Positions 1 through 8,378 of a stretch of DNA of 64,000 nucleotides are shown here, in pieces. How positions within the stretch are numbered: position 1 is the stretch's first letter; every line of letters begins with the position of its first letter. A program made the translations under genes and the position numbers. Source of the stretch: Clostridia bacterium (GTDB lineage Bacteria; Bacillota; Clostridia; Christensenellales; Borkfalkiaceae); contig JAFXHX010000008.1 of the NCBI GenBank assembly GCA_017536205.1, forward strand, positions 124,001-188,000, in the 5' to 3' direction. The notes under the pieces are model-generated. The model searched no databases. It was not told the DNA's origin and saw only the letters and a program-made list of their open reading frames with translations.

Positions 1-1741
1 CACATTCTACGCTATAAGTTAACACTTTAGAAACAGCGTTATCGCTAATAGCGTAAGTTATTTGATAAGTACCGGTAGTTGACGGAATAAACTCTAAAGT
101 TTCAGGGTCGATATTATAAGTTTTACCTTTGCAGGTTGCAGTAATATCGATTTTTAACGCGCTATCTAAGTTATACGTTGAAAGAGTATAAGCAGGAAGC
201 GTTACCGTTTCACCTGAATATATTTGAGTAAGTTTATCAGTTTCAAAGGTAAGAGTACCTATATGATTAAGTGCTTTAGATGAAGTAATACCACTAACGT
301 CAACGGGAATAACGTCGAAATAAGACTTACCAACGTTGCCTGCATAGTCTTTTGCAGAATATTCAACGGTATAAACTTCGTTATCGCGCACGTTAAACAT
401 ACCACCGGTTATAGTAATCGGGGTTCTTTGATTATCGCTATAATAATCTTTATAAACGTTAACGCGAATATCGGTTGCAAGGTTAACGTCGTAAACGTTA
501 GCAGTAGGAAGAACGAAGTTTTCGCCTATTGCACAGTAAACGCTGTTGTTTTCGGTAAGGTCAACGTCAACGTAAACGTCGGGCGCTCTTTCATCTTTAT
601 AGTTTTCTTCCCAGTTAGTACCGTTAAAGTTTTTAATAAGTTCGGTACCAGACATATCGCCAACGCTGGTAATATCAACTTGATAACCAGTGCCTTCATA
701 GTTTTCAACTTTTAAAGACACGAAAACTTCGCCCGTGGTGAAACCTTGGAACATTTTAACGCCGGTAGTATAACAAGCAGGGTTTTGAAGTTGTGAAATT
801 AAAATATCTTTAACACCGGTACTAACGTAAGTATAGTTATTCTTAAAGTCATATTTTAAGTAATAAATACCGTTTCTTTGAGCACTACCACCCGATTGAG
901 CACCTTGGGTAGAACCGAAGTGGTTAACGTGTCTTACACCGTCGATATAAGCAACAACACGGTCCCAACGGCCAGTCAACGTTTCGTTAACGATTAAACC
1001 ACTATCTTGTTGAGAGTTTGTACCCGAACGAATATAACCGTAACCGTTTTGGTTTTTAACGCAAAGGCGATAGAAAACGTAAATAGACGGATCGTATGCG
1101 TCGGTTAAAGTAACGGTAACGAACTCTGCGTTGGTTTTGTATATACCACTATTTGCTAATAAATCGTGGTCGTAACCTTCGGGGTCGAAACTAATAATAT
1201 CAACAAGCCCTTCTTTATTAAGGTCGATAGGTTTATTGAAAACGAATTCACAACCGTCGTTAAGGTTAACTGAAATACCATCTTCTTTAGAACCTAAGGG
1301 ATTTTCTGGGCTAGAAGCGGTTATAGTACTACCATTTTCGTTAGAAAGGTAGAAATATTCGCTCATAACGTCGAACGTATCGTAAACGGTAATAGTTTTA
1401 CCCAAACTATCAACAAACTTATACGAAACGGTGTACTCACCTACTTGGTTAAGTACGTGGCCGATTTCGTCGTTTGCTTCGTAAATCATACCGTTAGGAT
1501 AGGTTATTGAACCCTCGGTAATAACGAGAGAATTACCATAGCCGTCAATAGCAACACCGGTAAGCCTATCGTCAAGAAGTAAGGTCGAGTTGAAAGCATA
1601 CTTTTCTTCAATTTGGGTTAATTCTATTTCTTTAGAATTAGCGTTAACGCTAGAAATGTTAGCAACGCCGAAACCCAAACCGAACATCATAATTGCAGAT
1701 AGGCAAATAACTGCAATTTTTTTGTTGATTGTAGTTTTCAT
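1..1741 (-). CDS. Secreted Ig-like/lectin-like surface protein, 3' end cut by window edge
   Basis: The reading frame opens at an ATG at 1741 behind AAAGGAG and runs off the left edge, so at least 580 codons are present and the C-terminus is missing. The N-terminus is a signal peptide: basic start, hydrophobic stretch, then a VNA-type cleavage site near residue 35. The middle (about 120-330) is rich in beta-strand-like aromatic and Gly/Asn segments and could be a concanavalin-like carbohydrate-binding domain. After about residue 360 there are two or more Ig-like modules of the kind ending in YTVEYSAKD or YQITYAISD. It is the last visible gene of the ABC sugar importer operon, 38 bp below the second permease, so a role in holding or recognising the imported glycan is plausible. 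No catalytic motif is visible. A C-terminal wall or membrane anchor may lie outside the window. Confidence 0.75.
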   Translation of the reverse strand, partial: MKTTINKKIAVICLSAIMMFGLGFGVANISSVNANSKEIELTQIEEKYAFNSTLLLDDRLTGVAIDGYGNSLVITEGSITYPNGMIYEANDEIGHVLNQVGEYTVSYKFVDSLGKTITVYDTFDVMSEYFYLSNENGSTITASSPENPLGSKEDGISVNLNDGCEFVFNKPIDLNKEGLVDIISFDPEGYDHDLLANSGIYKTNAEFVTVTLTDAYDPSIYVFYRLCVKNQNGYGYIRSGTNSQQDSGLIVNETLTGRWDRVVAYIDGVRHVNHFGSTQGAQSGGSAQRNGIYYLKYDFKNNYTYVSTGVKDILISQLQNPACYTTGVKMFQGFTTGEVFVSLKVENYEGTGYQVDITSVGDMSGTELIKNFNGTNWEENYKDERAPDVYVDVDLTENNSVYCAIGENFVLPTANVYDVNLATDIRVNVYKDYYSDNQRTPITITGGMFNVRDNEVYTVEYSAKDYAGNVGKSYFDVIPVDVSGITSSKALNHIGTLTFETDKLTQIYSGETVTLPAYTLSTYNLDSALKIDITATCKGKTYNIDPETLEFIPSTTGTYQITYAISDNAVSKVLTYSVEC

Positions 1742-1779
1742 ATAGTCTCCTTTAAAATTAATGTTTTCAAAGCGTAATA

Positions 1780-2760
1780 TTATTCTTTAATACCACCCAT
1801 TGAAATATTGCCTAAAAGTCTATCTTTAACGCAGATAAACAATATAATCATAGGTAATGCAACGGTCATCGTCGCAGCAATTTTTGCAGGTGTACCAGTC
1901 ATACCCTCAATGTTTGACCCTTGAATAACCTGTTGAACTGCCAAAGATAAAGTTGGGTGCGAAGGTAAGTATAATAAAGGTGTAGCATAGTCGTTCCAAC
2001 GGCCAATAAAGTAAATTAAAATAACGGTCGTCATCATTTTAACAGCAAGTGGCATAACTATTGTAACTAATATTCTAAATTGCGATGCTCCGTCAACTTC
2101 CGCTGCTTCTGAATACGTTCCGCTAACGCCTTGGAAGAACGCATAAAATACAAGGAAATACATGTTGGGGAACATCATATTAACTATTACGTCGCCGTAT
2201 ATAGTATCGAAAATACATAGTCTTTGCATAAGTACTATTTTCGAAGGTGTTGCAGAAACTAGCGGGAGCACCATTACGACTATCGTTATAGTGTATATTA
2301 AACTACTAAACTTATACGGATATTTAGCGCAAAGATAGCCAACTAATGCAGGCACTAACGCTATAACAACCGAACCACATATTGCATATAAAATAGAGTT
2401 GGACAATAGGTCGATGAATTTAGCATAACCCGATTTAGTCATATCAATATCCAAATTAAACCCGTACCAATAGTTTTTATTTGCAGGTATAGTTCCACCA
2501 TTAAAATAGCCCATTACGCTTTCATAGTTCGTAAATACGCTTTTATCTTTCCATATTGAAAATCTAGGCAATCCTAAATAGTTAGCAATATGACCACGAC
2601 CACCATGAAAGTCGTACTCATTTTTAAGTGAAGTCATAAAACCCCAAGAAATCATAAAAATGAGCGTTAGCGAATAGATTAACAAAACTACAAATAAAAA
2701 GATAACGAAGGGATTAAGATTCTTATTTAAACTTTTTTTATTTTTAAAAGCAGTATCCAT
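1780..2760 (-). CDS. Carbohydrate ABC transporter permease, MalG type (CUT1)
   Basis: A 326-residue inner-membrane permease of the binding-protein-dependent sugar uptake family. It has one N-terminal membrane helix (about 18-40), a long outer loop, then five helices. The cytoplasmic EAA loop that docks the ATPase reads EAAEVDGASQFRILVTIVMP. It starts at an ATG behind AGGAGG, 12 bp below the MalF-type permease, so the two are translated together as a heterodimer. The transported substrate cannot be read from the sequence. No ATPase is encoded in this operon; such importers in Firmicutes commonly share a housekeeping MsmX-type ATPase from elsewhere. Confidence 0.93.
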   Translation of the reverse strand: MDTAFKNKKSLNKNLNPFVIFLFVVLLIYSLTLIFMISWGFMTSLKNEYDFHGGRGHIANYLGLPRFSIWKDKSVFTNYESVMGYFNGGTIPANKNYWYGFNLDIDMTKSGYAKFIDLLSNSILYAICGSVVIALVPALVGYLCAKYPYKFSSLIYTITIVVMVLPLVSATPSKIVLMQRLCIFDTIYGDVIVNMMFPNMYFLVFYAFFQGVSGTYSEAAEVDGASQFRILVTIVMPLAVKMMTTVILIYFIGRWNDYATPLLYLPSHPTLSLAVQQVIQGSNIEGMTGTPAKIAATMTVALPMIILFICVKDRLLGNISMGGIKE

Positions 2761-2772
2761 AATTCCCTCCTA

Positions 2773-3819
2773 TTAATCTGCACTCGGGCCAAACTTAGTC
2801 ATTGCCCATTTAGCAAATAGCGCAAGGGGTAAAGTAAACGCCGTTATTACAAGACCAAGCGCCGATAATTGTGGATATGATAATAAAGATATTTTAATAT
2901 CAGGATTGTTAAGATTTATATAAGCATTGGGATCACCTACCATATCGGCATGAAGAGTACGCGTGTATATAAAGTAACCAACCGTGCTAACACCCGGAGG
3001 TGCCACGTCTTTAAAGAACGTATATAAGCCCATTTGGTCGGTAAACATTGCGGCGATACCCGAAACTATGAACGTAATCATAGTTGGCCAAATCATAGGA
3101 ATGGTTATATGTATGAACTCTTGAACAACGTTAGCCCCGTCAAGATGAGCAGATTCTACAACAGATTCGTTAATGCCACTCATAGAGCCGGTATACATTA
3201 AAACGTTAACGCCAAACGAGAAGAAAATGGTATAGCCTAATAACGCTGGGAAAGCACCGTCGGCAGTATCTAACAAATAGCCAATCTTGCCGTTAGACAA
3301 ACCTGGTAAAACGTCTTTTAAAATATAGGTATATATCATAGCCATTACAACGCCCGAAATAATAGACGGAAGGTATAAAAGCACCCTGAATACACCTGCA
3401 AACATAAACTTTTTATATACGTAGTAACTAAATACTAGCGCAAAACCAGTACCGAAGAAAAGTTTAATAACGTATAACGTCAACGAGTTTCCAATCATAT
3501 ACCAGTAATCGCTACGGTTTATATATTCGTAAACAACTCTAAAATTGTCTAACGTAAAAGACACGTCGAAACCCATTTCACCGTTTGTTTTATATTGATA
3601 TCTTTGAAACGCCATTAAAATAGAGTCGATGTTAACGTAAACGTAAAAAACTAAAAAGTTAATAAACGGTATAGCTATCATTAGCGTATAGAAAATTAAA
3701 CGCTTGGTTTTTCTGGTTAACGTTTTTGGCGGTTTATAGTTTACGTTGTTAGGTAAACCGCTTCCGCCGTTTCCACCGTTTAACTCTTCACCGCTTGTAA
3801 TTATAGATTCACTATTCAT
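2773..3819 (-). CDS. Carbohydrate ABC transporter permease, MalF/LplB type (CUT1)
   Basis: A 348-residue partner permease with six predicted membrane helices, the first at about residues 42-65, after a Gly/Asn-rich N-terminal tail. The EAA-like loop is ESAHLDGANVVQEFIHITIP. It forms the channel with the MalG-type permease immediately downstream. The ATG at 3819 follows GGTGAATT. The gene is separated from the upstream binding-protein gene by 118 bp containing a long hairpin, an arrangement typical of transporter operons in which the binding protein is made in excess over the permeases. Confidence 0.93.
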   Translation of the reverse strand: MNSESIITSGEELNGGNGGSGLPNNVNYKPPKTLTRKTKRLIFYTLMIAIPFINFLVFYVYVNIDSILMAFQRYQYKTNGEMGFDVSFTLDNFRVVYEYINRSDYWYMIGNSLTLYVIKLFFGTGFALVFSYYVYKKFMFAGVFRVLLYLPSIISGVVMAMIYTYILKDVLPGLSNGKIGYLLDTADGAFPALLGYTIFFSFGVNVLMYTGSMSGINESVVESAHLDGANVVQEFIHITIPMIWPTMITFIVSGIAAMFTDQMGLYTFFKDVAPPGVSTVGYFIYTRTLHADMVGDPNAYINLNNPDIKISLLSYPQLSALGLVITAFTLPLALFAKWAMTKFGPSAD

Positions 3820-3892
3820 AATTCACCTAGTTAATAAAAATTGTATCATATACTATATTTATATATAGATAGAGTAAGGTTCAATTTAGCAC

Positions 3893-3930
3893 GAAATGAC
3901 TAAGCGTAAATCATTACGCTTAGTCGTTTC
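3893..3930. promoter_or_regulatory. Intercistronic hairpin between binding-protein and permease genes
   Basis: Arms 3893-3909 and 3914-3930 form a 17-bp stem with one G:U pair and a 4-nt loop. No T-run follows on the minus strand, so it is more likely an mRNA-stabilising or partially attenuating element than a full terminator. It sits 8 bp after the binding-protein stop codon. Confidence 0.7.
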
Positions 3931-3937
3931 ATTTATA

Positions 3938-5959
3938 TTATTGTTGTTTGTTATAGTCAACACCAGGGAACGTTGTCTTAAAGTTAGTATATTTTACTTC
4001 ACCGTTTCCATCATTGTAGTAATGGTAATTTGGAGAACCGTCTCCATGTGTACCAGTTGAGTATAACCACATCGTTTTTTCCCAGTAATCGTGGAAGTTT
4101 AAATCGTATTTACGATAATCCATATACGATAAAGAATCTGCACCAATAGAATATGCGCCAGACAAGAAGCCACGGTAGAACTTACTCTTTTCAAAACTAG
4201 CGTTAAAGTTGTAGTAAACGGTATAAGCGTCTTTCTTAACGTTCCAAAGCGATTGCATATAAACGTTCCAAGCAGCTTTACCCTCAACTATACTTTCATC
4301 TATTTCGAATTTCATAGGTCTAAAACAGCCAGATTCAATAGCGTAATAGGTAAGTTCGGGGTCGGTCATTATAAATCTTACGTAGTCGATAGCAGCTTCA
4401 AGTTTTTCAGGATTGTTTTTAAGTTTACCGTTAATTACGTAGAAAGAACGAGTAACGTCGATAATAGTGGGAGCGTGACCTGCGAAACCATCTTTATAAG
4501 CGTCTTCATCATAAGTGCCAGGAATATTAGTAGTATCAGTAGTGTAGTTAATTTCGCCAATAACGGGAATATCAACAGTTACAGGAAGTGGCATCCACTT
4601 GAAATCTCTGTGGTCAAGAGGATATTTGTATTCGTAAAGGTCATCGTACCAACCCATAAATCTTGCTTCGTTGTTCCAGAATGAACCTTCCATGAGGAAA
4701 GCAGTTGGGGGAACACCGGGAGCAGTGTCGTAGTTACCAAAAATAAACCTTTCGTGAGTTTTTCTGTGGCTAAGACCTTCAGTAAAACTTGGGTTGTACC
4801 AACTAAGCGTTGCCGCAATTTCTAAAAATGCAGCGCCCCAGTATCTAGCAACCATCCAGTTTGTATAATAACCGTTTTGTTCAGTTACTTTAACCTTTTT
4901 GGTTATGGGTTTATGAAGATGTGCAAGTTCAGGACAGTTGGGGAATAACTTTTCGTTAGACCAACCGGTAATAACTTCAATTTCTCTACCTTGAGTGTCG
5001 AGCGTCATAATAGAGTAACCGTCGTAGTTACCTGCAAGCGAGTGATATAAACCGTCTGAAAACATGTTTGAATAGTTTTGATATTCACCAGAAAGTGCAA
5101 AAGGAGAACAAAGGCCTTCAGATTTCATATAGTCGCAAAGCGCAATAAGTTCGTAAACTGAAGAAGGAAGACCGTCGTCATAGTCGCCTTTTATACCATT
5201 AGGACCAACACAAAAACTATCTTTAGGAAGTTCGTCTTCTAAAGTGTTTTCGTTATATTCGCCAGGACCAAAAGCAAGGTAAAGGTCAATACCAAAATAT
5301 GAACTTTCATATTTTACCATACCGTAATCGTTGGCATAACCCTCTTCTTTAGAACCAAAAGTAAAGCCTAAATTATCGTGATTTAACTCAAACTCAGCGT
5401 CGTTTTCACCAGTTACGTTGCACGCTGCTATATACAAACCGTAGTTAACGTAGGTAACGGGGTCGTAAGTAAGACCGCCGTAATATTCCATACAAGGAAT
5501 ACCGTAATATCTACCGTCGGCTCCTTTAAAGAAATCTGCAAAAGCAGGGTCGATTTTTTCTGCAACGGTTTTGGTTTCACCAAACTCAGTAAGCGGAGTG
5601 GTAAACGCTTCGTCAAGACAAATTGCAGAACCGTTAGCCGCCATATCGATGGGGTTATAGTCAACACGGTCAAAACCGATAATATCGAAAGTACTACCAA
5701 GTACGTTAGAAGCACTTGCACCACCTTCAACAGCCTTAATTACAACACCGGTTTTACCTTCTGCATAAGAGTGATTTTTTCTTAACTCTCCAAAACGTGC
5801 AGCAGGACCGGTAATCCAGTCTTTACCAATACCACCACTTGAATACGGAATTGTAAGAACCGTGGTTTCACTATCGTCTACGTCGTCTTCAGGCTTAGGG
5901 CAACCAAATGCGCAAAAAGCAACGGTTAGACATAATAGCATAGTCAAAAACTTTTTCAT
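3938..5959 (-). CDS. Extracellular sugar-binding lipoprotein (large CUT1 solute-binding protein)
   Basis: A 673-residue extracellular solute-binding protein, longer than the usual 400-450 residues of the family and similar in size to large binding proteins for oligosaccharides. The signal peptide ends in a lipobox with the acylated cysteine at about residue 20 (AFGC), so the mature protein is tethered to the outer face of the membrane. An acidic linker (EDDVDDSE) follows. The body is rich in Trp and Tyr, as in sugar-binding clefts. The ATG lies behind AGGAGG. It is first in the importer operon, under a consensus promoter 200 bp upstream. The ligand is unknown. Confidence 0.85.
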   Translation of the reverse strand: MKKFLTMLLCLTVAFCAFGCPKPEDDVDDSETTVLTIPYSSGGIGKDWITGPAARFGELRKNHSYAEGKTGVVIKAVEGGASASNVLGSTFDIIGFDRVDYNPIDMAANGSAICLDEAFTTPLTEFGETKTVAEKIDPAFADFFKGADGRYYGIPCMEYYGGLTYDPVTYVNYGLYIAACNVTGENDAEFELNHDNLGFTFGSKEEGYANDYGMVKYESSYFGIDLYLAFGPGEYNENTLEDELPKDSFCVGPNGIKGDYDDGLPSSVYELIALCDYMKSEGLCSPFALSGEYQNYSNMFSDGLYHSLAGNYDGYSIMTLDTQGREIEVITGWSNEKLFPNCPELAHLHKPITKKVKVTEQNGYYTNWMVARYWGAAFLEIAATLSWYNPSFTEGLSHRKTHERFIFGNYDTAPGVPPTAFLMEGSFWNNEARFMGWYDDLYEYKYPLDHRDFKWMPLPVTVDIPVIGEINYTTDTTNIPGTYDEDAYKDGFAGHAPTIIDVTRSFYVINGKLKNNPEKLEAAIDYVRFIMTDPELTYYAIESGCFRPMKFEIDESIVEGKAAWNVYMQSLWNVKKDAYTVYYNFNASFEKSKFYRGFLSGAYSIGADSLSYMDYRKYDLNFHDYWEKTMWLYSTGTHGDGSPNYHYYNDGNGEVKYTNFKTTFPGVDYNKQQ

Positions 5960-6158
5960 AATCTACCTCCTAAAGTAGTTGTTAAATATTTATCGTGCCA
6001 ACGCTAGAGTTAACACGCGTGATACTATTATAATATTAGCAAAAGCGCATAATTCCCCCAAAGGAACGCGCAAATACTAATAAATTATGGAAAAAAACGG
6101 CAAAAAACCAAAACGTAACAACGGTTAAATGCGTTTTTTGTCATATTTGTACAGTTAC

Positions 6159-6187
6159 ATTATAAACGGCTTGTGCACTCTTGTCAA
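6159..6187 (-). promoter_or_regulatory. Promoter of the ABC importer operon
   Basis: TTGACA (6187-6182), 17-bp spacer, TATAAT (6164-6159): a perfect SigA consensus. The spacer contains GTGCAC, a possible repressor target. Confidence 0.85.
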
Positions 6188-6301
6188 GCAAAATTGATAA
6201 TTTTATTGTGAAAAATTAGTGCACATTTAATTTATTAAATAGTTTCACTCTAAAACTCGGTTTTTGGCACGATTTAATTAGTTCTACTTTAAAATAGAAA
6301 A

Positions 6302-6319
6302 CGGCGATTTTTGTCGCCG
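6302..6319 (-). terminator. Terminator of the spoVA operon
   Basis: CGGCGA and TCGCCG arms around a 6-nt loop, followed on the minus strand by TTTTCTATTTT, 14 bp after the spoVAE stop codon. Confidence 0.75.
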
Positions 6320-6332
6320 AAGTTAAAAAGTT

Positions 6333-6704
6333 TTAATTGTATTTAGATTTCGTATTAAAAATTAACGCCGACAAATAGCCGAACGTTACCGCGGCTGTAA
6401 CCCCTGCAGAAGCAGAAGATAAGCCACCCGTTATTGCGCCGAATATTCCCGCCTTTGCACCTTTTATAGCCCCTTCTGCAAGCAAATAGCCAAACCCGCT
6501 TATGGGAACGGTTGCGCCCGCACCTGCAAAATCGACTAAATATTTATAAACGCCAAGCGCTTGAAGAACTAAACCACCTAACATAAAAAATACTAGTATT
6601 TTTCCCGACGTTAGTTTGGTTTTATTTATGATAAACTGTGCAAGCGTACATATTGCACCACCAACTACGAACGCTTTAACAAATTGCATTAAAATATCAA
6701 TCAT
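6333..6704 (-). CDS. spoVAE: Stage V sporulation protein AE
   Basis: A 123-residue, almost wholly hydrophobic protein with about four membrane segments and the family-typical stretch GAGATVPISGFGYLLAEGAIKG. SpoVA proteins form the inner-spore-membrane channel that loads Ca-dipicolinic acid during spore formation and releases it at germination. Its start overlaps the end of spoVAD by 8 bp. It resembles SpoVAC in sequence (same VPI-GF core), as is known for the family, and the order C-D-E matches the minimal spoVA operon of Clostridia. Confidence 0.95.
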   Translation of the reverse strand: MIDILMQFVKAFVVGGAICTLAQFIINKTKLTSGKILVFFMLGGLVLQALGVYKYLVDFAGAGATVPISGFGYLLAEGAIKGAKAGIFGAITGGLSSASAGVTAAVTFGYLSALIFNTKSKYN

Positions 6705-7704
6705 TTGAACACTCCACCGTTATTGCGTGCGCTACTCCGGGAATAGACTCGCCTTGTTGAGAAGAGAGCGTTGAAAGAAGCGCTCCCGTAGCAACGAGCA
6801 ATAATTTTTTAATTTTTTTAGATTTTAGCATAGGGTATAGGTAACTTGCAAAAACAACGGAACTACACCCTGCCCCACTTCCGCCCTGAAACTCGTCTTC
6901 GTCAATGTTATATATTAGTTCACCACAGTCAACGTGGTTAGGTTCTAAATCGAGCCCCTGCTTTTTTGCAAGTTCTTTAAGCAATCTACTACCCAACGCA
7001 CCTAAATCGCCCGTTACTATAAGGTCGTAATCGCTAGTTGTTGTGTTCGTAGCGCGAAGATGCCTTGTAATAGTTGAACACGCAGCAGGCGCCATTGCTG
7101 CGCCCATATTGTTTACGTCGGTAATACCAAAATCTATTACCCTACCTATCGTTGCGCTTGAAATTACGGGATAGCCGGATAAATGCTCGCTAACAAGGTA
7201 CGAGCCTGCCCCCGTAACGGTCCACTGTGCCTGCGCAGGGCGTATTGCGCCAAGTTCAAGCGGGTATCTATACTGCCTTTCCGCCGTTGCAAAATGGCTA
7301 ACTGCCGAGCAAACGGTATTTTTAGCGTAGTTACCGTCAATGAGCGTAGCGCCTAGCGTTAATGCTTCACAAATTGAAGCGCAGGCGTTGTAAACCCCCA
7401 AAAACGGCGTTTCGAAGTCGCGAGCAGAAAAACTTGCCGATATTATTTGATTTAATAAGTCGCCCGAAATTATGGCGTCAACGTCGCTATCTTTAAGTTT
7501 TTGCCTTTCAATTAAGCGTTTCATTGACATTGTAAGCATTTTACATTCTGCTTTTTCGTAACTAGACTCGCCGTATCTGTCGTCTTTTAAGCAAATATCG
7601 AAAAACTTTCCAAGTTCGCTTTGCGATTCTTTAGGACCAACTATTGTAAACGCCGATTTGATTACGGGTTTATTTTTAAAAAATAAAGTTCCTTTATCAG
7701 TCAT
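6697..7704 (-). CDS. spoVAD: Stage V sporulation protein AD (thiolase-fold DPA-binding protein)
   Basis: A 335-residue soluble protein with a thiolase-like fold, including NACASICEALTLGATLIDG around the position of the thiolase cysteine and a C-terminal Gly-rich segment (TGALLS). SpoVAD binds dipicolinic acid and delivers it to the membrane parts SpoVAC and SpoVAE. It lies 14 bp after spoVAC and overlaps spoVAE. Length matches the family (about 335-340). Confidence 0.96.
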   Translation of the reverse strand: MTDKGTLFFKNKPVIKSAFTIVGPKESQSELGKFFDICLKDDRYGESSYEKAECKMLTMSMKRLIERQKLKDSDVDAIISGDLLNQIISASFSARDFETPFLGVYNACASICEALTLGATLIDGNYAKNTVCSAVSHFATAERQYRYPLELGAIRPAQAQWTVTGAGSYLVSEHLSGYPVISSATIGRVIDFGITDVNNMGAAMAPAACSTITRHLRATNTTTSDYDLIVTGDLGALGSRLLKELAKKQGLDLEPNHVDCGELIYNIDEDEFQGGSGAGCSSVVFASYLYPMLKSKKIKKLLLVATGALLSTLSSQQGESIPGVAHAITVECSND

Positions 7705-7718
7705 ATGTAACAGGCTGT

Positions 7719-8192
7719 TTACGCAATTACGCCTAAAAGCCCTAAAACGTAATAAATTAGCCCAGTTGCAACGCTACCTATTACCCCAAAAACTATAATA
7801 GGGCCTGCAACCGTAAACATTTTTGCAGATAACCCGTAAACGAAACCTTCACTTTTAAACTCCATAGCGGGAGAAACTACCGAGTTTGCAAAACCCGTTA
7901 TTGGAACTATCGAGCCACCACCAGCATACTTGCCTATTCTATCGTAAACGCCAAGCCCCGTTAGTAATGCGCTTAAAAATATTAAAACCATACTAGTTGC
8001 ACCAGCCAAATTATCACCGTAAAGTCCAAAAGCAGACGATAGAACGATTTTGATAAACTGACCTATCATACATATAAAACCACCCACCCAAAATGCGTGA
8101 AATAGCGTTTTTGGCTCGTTTGTTTTAGGGGTTAGTTTTGAAACAAGTTCAACGTATTCTTTGTTGAAGTTAGCGTTATTTTTGCCTGTCAT
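7719..8192 (-). CDS. spoVAC: Stage V sporulation protein AC
   Basis: A 157-residue membrane protein with about four helices and the conserved GGSIVPITGFANSVVSPAMEFKSEG core. In Bacillus the SpoVAC protein acts as a mechanosensitive channel for dipicolinic acid. A frame-consistent GTG lies at 8201, but it falls inside the ribosome-binding site AAAGGTGG; the ATG at 8192 is correctly spaced (5 nt) and is preferred, giving MTGKNNANF. First gene of spoVAC-spoVAD-spoVAE. Confidence 0.95.
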   Translation of the reverse strand: MTGKNNANFNKEYVELVSKLTPKTNEPKTLFHAFWVGGFICMIGQFIKIVLSSAFGLYGDNLAGATSMVLIFLSALLTGLGVYDRIGKYAGGGSIVPITGFANSVVSPAMEFKSEGFVYGLSAKMFTVAGPIIVFGVIGSVATGLIYYVLGLLGVIA

Positions 8193-8271
8193 TTTTACCA
8201 CCTTTATAATAACTTTCGCTTGGCGTTATTGCCCTTTCTTCATCGGTTAAAAAGCCTGCGTGTTTTCTCAT
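8176..8271 (-). CDS. Possible 31-residue small ORF overlapping the start of spoVAC
   Basis: An ATG at 8271 opens a hydrophilic 31-codon frame (MRKHAGFLTDEERAITPSES and 11 more residues) that ends inside the spoVAC start region in another frame. There is no Shine-Dalgarno site; the ATG would lie right at the transcript start if the proposed forespore promoter at 8277-8305 is used. It may be a leader peptide or chance. Confidence 0.25.
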   Translation of the reverse strand: MRKHAGFLTDEERAITPSESYYKGGKNDRQK

Positions 8272-8276
8272 AATTA

Positions 8277-8305
8277 TAAGGTGTGCAACAATGAAAAAAT
8301 AATAC
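8277..8305 (-). promoter_or_regulatory. Candidate SigG/SigF-type promoter of spoVA
   Basis: Reading the minus strand, GTATT (8305-8301) and CACCTTA (8283-8277) are 17 bp apart, resembling the forespore pattern GYATA ... CAnnnTA. spoVA is under SigG in Bacillus. No good SigA -35 is present. Confidence 0.35.
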
Positions 8306-8319
8306 TTTTAACGCAAAAA

Positions 8320-8340
8320 ACTCCACGTTTTTCGTGGAGT
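8320..8340 (-). terminator. Terminator of the spoIIA operon
   Basis: ACTCCACG and CGTGGAGT arms with a T5 loop, flanked by A/T tracts on both sides, 38 bp after the sigF stop codon. It separates spoIIA from spoVA transcription. Confidence 0.8.
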
Positions 8341-8378
8341 TTTTATGCTAAAACGGGCAACTTTTCCCGCTACTTTTG

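Larger units (their letters stand above)
5960..6332. other. Intergenic region: importer promoter and leader, spoVA terminator
   Basis: This 373-bp gap has no convincing gene. From left to right it holds the roughly 190-nt leader of the importer mRNA, its promoter (6159-6187), two GTGCAC hexamers (6173-6178, between -35 and -10, and 6219-6224, 46 bp away) that could be operator half-sites, and the spoVA terminator at 6302-6319. Confidence 0.6.

Noticed and set aside
428..715. Plus-strand open frame of 95 codons opposite the secreted protein
   Set aside because: It is antisense to a continuous, signal-peptide-bearing frame of over 580 codons and its Asn/Val-rich composition mirrors the complementary strand.
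4253..4684. Plus-strand frame of 143 codons opposite the sugar-binding lipoprotein
   Set aside because: No ribosome site or family features; it is a shadow of the binding-protein gene.
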